Shown here in pieces: positions 17,272 to 24,493 of a DNA stretch of 64,000 bases (the first letter of the stretch is position 1; every line of letters starts with the position of its first letter). Origin of the DNA: a bacterium (lineage in GTDB: Bacteria > Sysuimicrobiota > Sysuimicrobiia > Sysuimicrobiales > Segetimicrobiaceae); contig DATGHU010000006.1 of assembly GCA_035307765.1 (NCBI GenBank), forward strand, positions 124,001 to 188,000. Direction: 5' to 3'. The position numbers were made by a program, and so were the translations under genes. Below the pieces are notes generated by a model. It saw only the letters and a list, made by a program, of their open reading frames with translations. It did not search any database and was not told where the DNA came from.

Positions 17272-18165
17272 ATGACGGAAGAGACCATTCCCCAACTCGA
17301 CTCGCTGTTCGAGGATCTGGGACGGCAGCTGTACCTGGATGCGCAGATCGACATCCCGCCCGATATCCGGCAGGGCCTGCGGGACGCCCAGGCGCGCGAA
17401 TCGAACCCGGTGGCGCGCGGGATCCTCGCCACCATGCTCAAGGCGATCGACATCTCGGACCGCAAGCAGACGTTGGTGTGTCAGGACACCGGCATTCCGA
17501 TCTTCTGGATCACCATCGGGCGCGGGTTCCTCATCGACGGCGCCCGCATGATCGACGCGCTGCGCCGCGGCGTGGAGCGGGCGACGACCGAGACGCCCCT
17601 GCGCTCCAGCATCGTCTCGCCGGTCCGGCGCGAGAACCGCCAAACCAGCAGCGGGGAGCTGGTGCCGGTCGTACACGTGGAGTTCTCCGGCGAAACCGAC
17701 CACATCGAAATCATGATGATGCCGAAGGGGTCCGGCTCGGAGAGCATGTCCTTCTTGAAGATGCTGCTGCCGGCCGACGGGATCGCCGGGGTGAAGAAGT
17801 TTGTCCTCGAGACCTGCGTCGGCGCCGGGGGCCGACCCTGCCCGCCGACGATCGTCGGGGTGGGGATCGGCGGATCCTCCGACCTGTGCGTCACACTGGC
17901 GAAGAAGGCGACGCTGCGGCCGGTTGGCCAGCGGCATCCGGACCCGCAAGTCGCGGCGCTGGAGCTCGAACTGCTCGAGGCCATCAACAGCACGGGGATC
18001 GGCCCGATGGGGCTGGGAGGGGACACCACGGCGCTCGACCTGCACATCGAGACCGCGTGGACGCACATCACCCTCAACCCGGTGGCGGTGAACATGCAGT
18101 GCTGGCGGGGCGAACGCCGCCGGGCCCGGCTGTTCCGCGACGGCCGCGTGGAGATTGGGTACTGA
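17272..18165 (+). CDS. Class I fumarate hydratase (or tartrate dehydratase), alpha subunit
   Basis: Fe-S hydro-lyase alpha subunit of 297 residues, which adds water to fumarate to give malate, or acts on a related dicarboxylate such as tartrate or mesaconate. Three cysteines that can bind the oxygen-sensitive [4Fe-4S] cluster lie in LVCQDTGIPIFW (Cys70), ETCVGAGGRPCPP and the C-terminal NMQCWRGE. The glycine-rich VGVGIGGSSD motif and GPMGLGGDTTALDLHIE are typical. The beta subunit is encoded next with only 1 base between the genes, the split arrangement of thermophile, archaeal and TtdAB-type enzymes. Adjacent SDH genes favour fumarase over tartrate dehydratase. Confidence 0.88.
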   Translation: MTEETIPQLDSLFEDLGRQLYLDAQIDIPPDIRQGLRDAQARESNPVARGILATMLKAIDISDRKQTLVCQDTGIPIFWITIGRGFLIDGARMIDALRRGVERATTETPLRSSIVSPVRRENRQTSSGELVPVVHVEFSGETDHIEIMMMPKGSGSESMSFLKMLLPADGIAGVKKFVLETCVGAGGRPCPPTIVGVGIGGSSDLCVTLAKKATLRPVGQRHPDPQVAALELELLEAINSTGIGPMGLGGDTTALDLHIETAWTHITLNPVAVNMQCWRGERRRARLFRDGRVEIGY

Positions 18166-18166
18166 G

Positions 18167-18772
18167 ATGGAGCACCGGCTTCAGACTCCGACCAGCGAAG
18201 ACGCGGTGCGGGCTCTCCGGGTCGGCGACACCGTGGTGCTCGACGGCATCGTCTGGGGGATCCGCGACGCGACCCTGATCCGCATCTTCGATCAGGGCCA
18301 GCCCCCGCCCGCGGACCTGCGGGGCGGCGTCCTATTGCACGTGGCGCCCAACGTTCGGCCGTCCGCGGCCGCCCCGAGCGGTTACGAGCCCACGACGGTC
18401 GGAACCACGACCAGCATGCGCATGGACCGCTTCACCGAAGGCGTGCTGCGGGACTACGGCGTCCGGGCGATCATCGGCAAGGGCGGCCTCTCCGACCTGA
18501 GCAGCGCCGCGCTGACGCGGTACGGCGGAGCGTATCTCGCCATCGTCGGCGGCGCGGCGTCGGTGGAGACCGAGCAGGTCGAGGCGATCGAGCACGTCTA
18601 TTGGGAAGACCTGATGCCCGAGTGCCTCTGGCAGTTCCGCGTCCGAGCCTTCGGGCCGCTGATCGTGGCGATGGATGCGACAGGCGCCAGCATGTATCGC
18701 GACGTGGCGCAGCGGGCGCAGCAGCGGCTCGCCGATGTGTTCGCGAAGCTGGGGCTCTCCGATGGCCCGTGA
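18167..18772 (+). CDS. Class I fumarate hydratase (or tartrate dehydratase), beta subunit
   Basis: Fe-S hydro-lyase beta subunit of 201 residues. It has LRVGDTVVLDGIVWGIRDAT, GYEPTTVGTTTSMRMDRF and IIGKGGLSDLSSAAL, the C-terminal swivelling domain that completes the active site of class I fumarases. VYWEDLMPECLWQFRV is the typical C-terminal landmark. The ATG at 18167 follows the alpha-subunit stop directly; an in-frame TTG at 18155 would overlap the neighbour. Its 3' end overlaps the flavoprotein start by 11 bases. The complex would act in the cytoplasm, hydrating the fumarate made by the downstream succinate dehydrogenase. Confidence 0.88.
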   Translation: MEHRLQTPTSEDAVRALRVGDTVVLDGIVWGIRDATLIRIFDQGQPPPADLRGGVLLHVAPNVRPSAAAPSGYEPTTVGTTTSMRMDRFTEGVLRDYGVRAIIGKGGLSDLSSAALTRYGGAYLAIVGGAASVETEQVEAIEHVYWEDLMPECLWQFRVRAFGPLIVAMDATGASMYRDVAQRAQQRLADVFAKLGLSDGP

Positions 18773-20489
18773 CCGGAGCGAGTTCGCCTGCGACGTCTTG
18801 ATCCTCGGCAGCGGCGGCGCGGGCCTAATGGCCGCGCTGCACGCGTACGACACCGACCCGCGCCTTGACATCGTCGTGGCCGCCAAGGGCCTGATCGGCA
18901 AGAGCGGGTGCACGCGGCTGGTGCAGGGAGGGTTCAACGCCGCGCTGGATCCTCGCGACTCCCCGGAACTGCACTTTCGCGACACGCTGGCGGGCGGGCA
19001 GTTTTTGAACAATCAGGACCTGGCCTGGACCCTCGTCTCCGAGGCGCCCGACGTCATCCGCAAGCTGGAGACGAAAGTCGGGTGCTTCTTCGACCGTGGG
19101 GAGGACGGCCGGATCCATCAGAAGGCGTTTGCCGGCCAATCGTTCGACCGCACCGTGCACCGGGGCGACCTCACCGGCATCGAGATCGTCAGCCGCCTCC
19201 ACGATCAGCTGCTCGCCCGGAACATCCGGATCCTCGACGAGACGCGCGCGCTCGAGCTGATCCACGACCGTTCGGGGGCGCGCATCGCGGGCGCGCTCCT
19301 GCTGCGGCAGCGGGACGGCGACTTCGTTCTCGGGCGGGCCCGGGTCGTCGTCCTGGCGACCGGCGGCGGCCCGCGGATGTACACGTACTCCGCTCCCTCG
19401 CTGGAGAAGACGGGGGACGGCTACGCGATGGCGTACCGCGCCGGGTGCGACCTGATCGACATGGAGATGATGCAGTTCCACCCCACCGGGCTCCTCGCCG
19501 GGGCCTCGCGGCTGTCCGGCATGGTGCTGGAAGAGGGCCTCCGCGGCGCCGGCGCCTACATGGTCAACGCCCAGGGCGAGCGCTTCATGGCGCGGTATGA
19601 CCCCGTCCGAATGGAGCGCGCCACCCGGGATCTCGTGGCCCGGGCGAGCTATCTTGAGATCATGGCCGGGCGCGGCACGGCGGCGGGCGGGGTGTGGCTC
19701 GACGCCTCGCATCTTGGCGCTGAGTACGTCGCCCGAACCTTTCCCGGGATGGTTCAGCGCTGCGCGGAGGTCGGGTACGATCTCACCACCGGACCGGTGG
19801 AGGTGACCCCCACGGCCCACTTTCATATGGGCGGCGTCTCGATCGACGTGGACTGCCGCACCGCGGTGGCGGGGCTGCTCGTCGCGGGCGAGGACGCCGG
19901 GGGCGTGCACGGGGCGAACCGCTTGGGCGGGAACGGCGTGGCGGAATCGTGCGTCTTTGGGTCGCGGGCCGGCCGGACGGCGGCCCAGGTGTGCGCGGAG
20001 TCGACGCTCGTGGAACCGGACGAATCCGAGGTGGCGCGGGGGGAGATGGTCGCGCGCGCGCCCCTCGAACACGGGCACGGCGAGAATGCGTTCAAAATCC
20101 GGGACTGCCTCCTTGAGGTGATGTGGGAACACGCCGGACTCGTCCGGGACGAGCGGGGACTGACGGCCGCGCTGGCGGCGATCGGCGAACTCGAGGAGCG
20201 CGCCGCCCGAGCGTCGGTGCCGAATGCGCGGCGCTGGAACCTCGCCTGGCAGCAGGCGCTCGACGTGCGGAACCTGCTCACCGCCGCTCGCCTCACCGCC
20301 ACCGCAGCCCTCTACCGCCGGGAGAGCCGAGGGTCTCACGCCCGCAGCGACTTCCCCGAACGCGACGACGCGGAGTGGTTGGTCAACATCCACCAGGCCG
20401 TCGGGCGCCCGCCATGGACGGAGCCGGTGCGCCTGACCCGGCTGCGGCCTCGCGACCTCGACGCGCGCCAGGGCACTGTGCGGCTGTGA
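18762..20489 (+). CDS. sdhA: Succinate dehydrogenase/fumarate reductase flavoprotein subunit
   Basis: Catalytic FAD subunit of 575 residues that oxidises succinate or reduces fumarate. The N-terminus has DVLILGSGGAGLMAALHA and GLIGKSGCTRLVQGGFNAAL. Active-site features are MMQFHPTGL, the RATRDLVAR arginine region and TPTAHFHMGGV. The covalent-FAD motif of classical SdhA (S-H-T) reads S48-G-C-T51 here, with no histidine, so FAD is probably bound non-covalently, as in archaeal thiol:fumarate reductases and L-aspartate oxidase. The C-terminal helical domain (LEERAARASVPNARRWNLAW) is normal. The ATG at 18762 overlaps the fumarase beta gene; its stop overlaps the Fe-S subunit start (GTGA). Confidence 0.9.
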   Translation: MARDRSEFACDVLILGSGGAGLMAALHAYDTDPRLDIVVAAKGLIGKSGCTRLVQGGFNAALDPRDSPELHFRDTLAGGQFLNNQDLAWTLVSEAPDVIRKLETKVGCFFDRGEDGRIHQKAFAGQSFDRTVHRGDLTGIEIVSRLHDQLLARNIRILDETRALELIHDRSGARIAGALLLRQRDGDFVLGRARVVVLATGGGPRMYTYSAPSLEKTGDGYAMAYRAGCDLIDMEMMQFHPTGLLAGASRLSGMVLEEGLRGAGAYMVNAQGERFMARYDPVRMERATRDLVARASYLEIMAGRGTAAGGVWLDASHLGAEYVARTFPGMVQRCAEVGYDLTTGPVEVTPTAHFHMGGVSIDVDCRTAVAGLLVAGEDAGGVHGANRLGGNGVAESCVFGSRAGRTAAQVCAESTLVEPDESEVARGEMVARAPLEHGHGENAFKIRDCLLEVMWEHAGLVRDERGLTAALAAIGELEERAARASVPNARRWNLAWQQALDVRNLLTAARLTATAALYRRESRGSHARSDFPERDDAEWLVNIHQAVGRPPWTEPVRLTRLRPRDLDARQGTVRL

Positions 20490-21190
20490 TCTTCCACGTC
20501 AAGCGCTTCGATCCCGAGGCTGACGCGCGGCCGTCCTGGCAGGCGCACACCGTGGACGTGCGGCCGAAGATGAGCGTCCTGGACGGACTGTTTTGGATCC
20601 TGGAGCGCATGGACGGGACCCTTGGGTTCCGGTACTCGTGCCGGGCGGGGATGTGCGGGTCGTGCGCGATGGTGGTGAACGGCCGCGAGGCCCTCGCCTG
20701 CCGCCTCCGGCTGGAGCGCATCTCCGGTCCGGTCTACGTCGAGCCGCTGCGTTCGCTGCCGGTGATCAAGGATCTCGTGGTGGACATGGCTCCGTTCTTC
20801 ACCAAGTATCGGTCCGTCGATCCATTCTACATCGGCGAGGACCCCTCGATGACGGGGCGCATCGCGGAGCCGGTCGTGGTCCGGCCGGATTCCGGCGTGC
20901 GCGACGTCGTGGACCAGCAGGTTGGGTGCATCTCATGCGGCGCGTGCTATTCGGCCTGCCCGGTGGTCGCGCTCAACCCAGGCTACCTCGGCCCGGCCGC
21001 GCTGAACCGGGCGTACGTGCTCAAGGCCGATGTCCGCGAGCCCTCCAGCGATGACCGGCTGGCCCTCGTCTCGGGGGACGACGGCGTGTTCGCCTGTCAC
21101 GACGTCGGGAGCTGCATCACCGCGTGCCCGGTCGGGGTCAACCCGCTCCTCTCCATCCACCTGCTTCGAAAGGGCGCCCCCCATCGCTAG
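20486..21190 (+). CDS. sdhB: Succinate dehydrogenase/fumarate reductase iron-sulfur subunit
   Basis: Electron-transfer subunit of 234 residues. The N-terminal [2Fe-2S] ferredoxin domain has Cys52, Cys57, Cys60 and Cys72 in RYSCRAGMCGSCAMVV and EALAC. The C-terminal domain holds ferredoxin-like cysteines in CISCGACYSACPVV and CHDVGSCITACPVG, enough for a [4Fe-4S] and a [3Fe-4S] or second [4Fe-4S] cluster; the second set reads CxxxGxCxxxCP. The GTG at 20486 overlaps the SdhA stop by 4 bases. Electrons pass from FAD through these clusters to quinone at the membrane anchor encoded next. Confidence 0.92.
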   Translation: MIFHVKRFDPEADARPSWQAHTVDVRPKMSVLDGLFWILERMDGTLGFRYSCRAGMCGSCAMVVNGREALACRLRLERISGPVYVEPLRSLPVIKDLVVDMAPFFTKYRSVDPFYIGEDPSMTGRIAEPVVVRPDSGVRDVVDQQVGCISCGACYSACPVVALNPGYLGPAALNRAYVLKADVREPSSDDRLALVSGDDGVFACHDVGSCITACPVGVNPLLSIHLLRKGAPHR

Positions 21191-22037
21191 CCGCCGCGGG
21201 CGCAGCTTTCAGGCGTTCACGTGGTTCTACCTGCGGGCCAGCGGCCTCCTGATGATCGCTTTCGTCCTGGGGCATCTCTTTATCATGCACTATCAGCACG
21301 TCCCGTCCGCGACGGGTGCGGCGTTCGTCGGCCGGCGCTGGACCGTGGCCGGCTGGCGGGAATTCGACTGGATCCTGCTGATGCTGGCGCTCACGCACGG
21401 CATGGCGGGGGCGCACGGGGTGTTCCGGGAGCGCATCCGGCGCCCCCCCGCCCGAGCGGCGGTGGACGGGGCCTTCGCCGCGGGGATCCTCCTGTTTTCG
21501 GGGTTGGGCACGGCCGCCGTCGCCGTGGGGCCGCGCGCCCCACAGAGCGGCCCCGGACCGCTCTCGGGAGCCGTCTGGATCCCCACGGCCCTGATCGCCG
21601 GTCTCGTCGCGTTGGCCACGCTGACCTACCTCGCGCTGGCCGGCACGGCGGCGGCGCTTGCGGCACGTCTTCTCCGACGCACCCCGATCGGCCGATGGAA
21701 CTACCCCGGGCAGTGGGCGTTTGGGTTGAGTCGGGTCGCCGGGCTCGGCGTTTTGGGATTCCTCCTCGTCCACGTTCTGGACGTTGCCCTCGTCCCGCTC
21801 GCGCCCGGCCTCTATGAGCGCACCGTCGCCGGTTACGCCCTGCCGTATCTGATCCCCATGGAGGTCGCTCTGGTGACGGCGGTCATCTACCACGCGCTGA
21901 ACGGGCTGCGGCTGATGGTGCTCGAGGCGCTCGACCGCCGCACGGTTGCCGCGCACGTCCCCTCGTTCGTCCTGGTGGTGGTCGTGACCGCGCTGCTCGT
22001 CGTGCCGAGCGCCGTGATCCTCCTCCGCGGGCATTGA
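21183..22037 (+). CDS. Fused succinate dehydrogenase membrane anchor (SdhD-like plus SdhC-like halves); start uncertain
   Basis: Integral membrane protein of about 284 residues with about eight hydrophobic segments. The first half resembles SdhD: SGLLMIAFVLGHLFIMH, then THGMAGAHGVFRERI. The second half resembles SdhC: SRVAGLGVLGFLLVHVLD, then VIYHALNGLRLMVLEAL. Histidines able to hold heme b or face quinone are near 31, 36, 72, 78, 197 and 237. No ATG, GTG or TTG lies in frame close to the expected N-terminus. An ATC at 21183 follows AAAGGG by a suitable distance; the nearest upstream ATG is 130 bases inside sdhB. Normal bacteria encode SdhC and SdhD separately, so the fusion is notable. Start is inferred. 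Confidence 0.72.
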   Translation: MASRRGRSFQAFTWFYLRASGLLMIAFVLGHLFIMHYQHVPSATGAAFVGRRWTVAGWREFDWILLMLALTHGMAGAHGVFRERIRRPPARAAVDGAFAAGILLFSGLGTAAVAVGPRAPQSGPGPLSGAVWIPTALIAGLVALATLTYLALAGTAAALAARLLRRTPIGRWNYPGQWAFGLSRVAGLGVLGFLLVHVLDVALVPLAPGLYERTVAGYALPYLIPMEVALVTAVIYHALNGLRLMVLEALDRRTVAAHVPSFVLVVVVTALLVVPSAVILLRGH

Positions 22038-22187
22038 CCCAAAAGCGTCGCTCGGTGCTTTGCCGCCGGGTTCTGACCGGGGTGGCGGTGTCCGCGGATA
22101 ACGGAAGCCTCACCCGTCATGAGGAAGGATCCACATGGCGGATGCGCTCACCGATGAGAGTGTATGGAGGCAGCTGCGCCCTATTTC

Positions 22188-22217
22188 GGGCGGCGGGCGC
22201 GTTCCCGTCCGCCGCCC
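22188..22217. terminator. 9-bp hairpin between convergent genes, possible terminator
   Basis: GGGCGGCGG (22188-22196) and CCGCCGCCC (22209-22217) pair perfectly across a 12-base loop, between the plus-strand SDH operon end and the minus-strand NTF2-like gene stop. Neither strand shows a T-tract. Confidence 0.42.
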
Positions 22218-22229
22218 AACGGCACGGTC

Positions 22230-22613
22230 TCAGGCGCGGGCCCGGGTGATTTGAGCGGAAACGACCCTCCACCCCTCACCCACGCGTGCGTAGATGTCCG
22301 TGTACCGGCTCCTTCCGGATACACCGTCCCGCCGCGTGAACCGCCCGGTCGCCTGGATGAGGGCCACGCCTCCATAGATTTGCACGCGCACGTCCTCGAG
22401 CGTATAGTCGACAACGTCGGGGCCGCGGGAAGCCGCACGGAGGAATTCTTCCTTGCCCAGGACGTCGCCGTTCCATTCGATGCAGACAAAGTCATCGGCG
22501 AGATGCTCCCGGTACCAGGCCACGTCCGCTTCCATGAAGGATCGGATGTATTCCGCGTTCAGGCGTTCGAGCACGGTCGTCTCGCCTGCGCTGGGTCCGG
22601 TTTCCGTGGGCAT
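22230..22613 (-). CDS. NTF2-like (SnoaL/DUF4440-type) protein
   Basis: Small cone-shaped-barrel protein of about 127 residues with an N-terminal helix (VLERLNAEYIRSFMEADVAW) and the family core YREHLADDFVCIEWNGDVLG, then GVALIQATGRFTRRDG and DIYARVGEGWRVVSAQIT. NTF2-like proteins are ketosteroid isomerases, polyketide cyclases, or ligand-binding proteins; this one has no diagnostic catalytic set. Three in-frame ATGs lie at 22622, 22619 and 22613; AAGGGGAG sits directly before the first, so the third (22613) has the best spacing (9 bases). It is convergent with the SDH operon and divergent from the membrane-protein gene. Function unknown. Confidence 0.75.
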   Translation of the reverse strand: MPTETGPSAGETTVLERLNAEYIRSFMEADVAWYREHLADDFVCIEWNGDVLGKEEFLRAASRGPDVVDYTLEDVRVQIYGGVALIQATGRFTRRDGVSGRSRYTDIYARVGEGWRVVSAQITRARA

Positions 22614-22703
22614 GATCATCATCTCCCCTTCGAACGGCCTGACGTCCGCATCGCGCCCGGATGCGGTCACGCCCATGAGTGATCACGCCGTCACGGTTGC
22701 GGT

Positions 22704-23210
22704 TTGGTCATCCACTCCGACGCGCCGATCTTCCTCGCGATCGTCGCCGTGCATGTGCTCGTTGCGCTCGGCTGTGTCGCGGCCGGCCCGGTGGCCATGC
22801 TGAGCAGGAAGGGCCCTGGCCGGCACCCCCTCTTCGGGACGGTGTACTACTGGCTGCTGTCGGTGGCCTGCGCATCCGCGGCAGCGCTGTCGGCGATGCG
22901 TTGGGCCGAGGACTCCCCCCTCTTCGTGCTTGGGGCGCTGTCGTTCGCCGCTGCATCTGTGGGCCGGACGGCCATGCGGCGGCGGTGGCGCAACTGGGCA
23001 AGGTTGCACATCGGCGGGATGGGTCTCTCCTATGTCATCCTTGTGACCGCGTTCTACGTGGACAACGGCCCGAACCTCCCGCTGTGGAAGGATCTTCCCT
23101 CCATTGCGTACTGGGTGGTGCCGGGCGCGATCGGGGTGCCGCTCATCGTCCGCGCCCGCTTCACCCATCCGCTGGCGCGGAGAGCCGGGCGACCCGCGCA
23201 AAGTTCCTGA
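22704..23210 (+). CDS. DUF2306-like membrane protein
   Basis: A 168-residue integral membrane protein with four predicted spans: IFLAIVAVHVLVALGCVAAGPVA, YYWLLSVACASAAALSA, the region around LFVLGALSFAAAS and LHIGGMGLSYVILVTAFYV. HPLFGTVYYW and the LHIGGMGLSYVILVTAF block match the DUF2306/YozB-type family, whose role is unknown. The TTG at 22704 is used because no ATG lies in frame nearby; ribosome site evidence is weak, so the start could be shifted. It shares an 80-base divergent space with the NTF2-like gene. The last residues are hydrophilic and variable. Confidence 0.6.
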   Translation: MVIHSDAPIFLAIVAVHVLVALGCVAAGPVAMLSRKGPGRHPLFGTVYYWLLSVACASAAALSAMRWAEDSPLFVLGALSFAAASVGRTAMRRRWRNWARLHIGGMGLSYVILVTAFYVDNGPNLPLWKDLPSIAYWVVPGAIGVPLIVRARFTHPLARRAGRPAQSS

Positions 23211-23502
23211 TGCGCGCGACCGCGGCAGCGGAAACGCACGGCGACGGGGGAGCCCGCGGGTCGGCTTCATTCCGGGTCCGCGCCCCGGGGCCCGAGATCG
23301 CCGGTGGACGGGGCGGCGATTCCGGACGCGCCGGGGTGACCGAGCATCCCGCGGACGAGGAAGCCGGCCGGATCCGCGCGAAGCCCATCGCCATGGAACG
23401 GCATCCTGTGGCAAGGGCCGGTGGTCGGCGCGTGCGACCGGATTTTTCCCCGGTCCCCGCACGGAATCTTGCGTGCCGAAGTTCGGGCCGGGCAGCGCGT
23501 AG

Positions 23503-24411
23503 GTGACGCTCTCGCTTGCCGACGTTCCGGAGGCCGCTCGGCGGGTGGCCGACCTGCTGGACTCAGCGCTGCATGCCGCCGTGGAGGTCGTCGACCGGGA
23601 CCTGCTGCTGGTTGCGGGAACCGGGCCCACGCAGGCACACCTTGGGGTGCGCCTGCATGCGGATCTCTACATCCGCTGTCTCCGCACCGGGTTGCCCGCC
23701 TGGGCAGAACCCGCGGTCCCGGAACGGCCGGGTCCGCTGGTCGCCTGCCCTGTGATGGTGGCGGGCGATGTGGTGGGAGTGATGGGCCTGGTTCCTACCA
23801 TGGCCGGGCAGGGAGCGAGCCTGCGCGGGCACGCCCAGCAGGTCACGGATTTGCTCCTTACGTTCGCCGATCTATTGGGAAGCGCCGCCGGGCGGCAGGC
23901 GGCCGCGCCCGCGGTACCGGCCCCGGCGGCGCCGGCGGAGGCGGTGCTGGACTCGCTTCCCAACGGGGTGCTCGGCGTGGATCGGGGAGGGGTGGTGCTC
24001 TACTGCAACCGCGCCGCGCTGGAGATGCTGCGCGCGGATATGGACCTCACCGGGCAGCTGCTGGCTCACTGGTACCCTCCGGGCGCGCAGCTCGGCGAGC
24101 CTGAGGACGCCGAACACGCCCGGGAAGTCGTCTTCCAGCGCAACGGGCACCGGTTTCGGTTCTTCCAGACGATCCGTCCCCTCCGCCGCGGCGCGCACAC
24201 GATCGGCACGCTGATCGTCCTCCGAGAACCCGCCGCGGCGCGATCACCGATCCGCCCAGAAATGCCGACCCTCGCCGATGCGGACGGGCAGCTCATTCGG
24301 GAGGCCCTGGCTCGATACGGAACGTCGGGAGAAGGAAAGCGGCGCGCCGCACGCGCGCTCGGCATCAGCCTGGCCACCCTGTACCGCAAACTGCGGCGCC
24401 CCGCACGCTGA
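23503..24411 (+). CDS. GAF-PAS-Fis-type transcriptional regulator lacking an AAA+ domain
   Basis: A 302-residue regulator in three parts. Residues ~1-125 look like a GAF domain (LDSALHAAVEVVDRDLLLVA, VACPVMVAGDVVGVMGLV). A proline/alanine linker leads to a PAS domain at ~145-245 (EAVLDSLPNGVLGVDRGGVV, RFFQTIRPLRRG). The C-terminus is a Fis-type helix-turn-helix (IREALARYGTSGEGKRRAARALGISLATLYRKLRR, positions ~265-300, shown here as a block). It looks like a sigma-54 enhancer-binding protein without the central ATPase, so it cannot melt sigma-54 promoters and should act as a simple DNA-binding sensor. It sits immediately upstream of the long 24.5-36 kb operon and may control it (inference). 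Confidence 0.75.
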   Translation: MTLSLADVPEAARRVADLLDSALHAAVEVVDRDLLLVAGTGPTQAHLGVRLHADLYIRCLRTGLPAWAEPAVPERPGPLVACPVMVAGDVVGVMGLVPTMAGQGASLRGHAQQVTDLLLTFADLLGSAAGRQAAAPAVPAPAAPAEAVLDSLPNGVLGVDRGGVVLYCNRAALEMLRADMDLTGQLLAHWYPPGAQLGEPEDAEHAREVVFQRNGHRFRFFQTIRPLRRGAHTIGTLIVLREPAAARSPIRPEMPTLADADGQLIREALARYGTSGEGKRRAARALGISLATLYRKLRRPAR

Positions 24412-24438
24412 GCAGGGATCCGATCTTCCGGCCCCGCA

Positions 24439-24475
24439 TTATCTTATTGACAATTCCATTGCAAATTGAGAATCA
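24439..24475 (+). promoter_or_regulatory. AT-rich promoter/operator region ahead of the 24.5-36 kb operon
   Basis: A sharp AT-rich island in otherwise GC-rich sequence, 20-55 bases before the threonine-synthase-like gene. It contains a consensus-like TTGACA (24447-24452) and an imperfect dyad, TTGACAAT and ATTGCAA around TCC. A matching -10 hexamer is not clear. It could bind the Fis-type regulator encoded just upstream. Confidence 0.35.
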
Positions 24476-24493
24476 CCGGAGCGCGCTCCAGGA

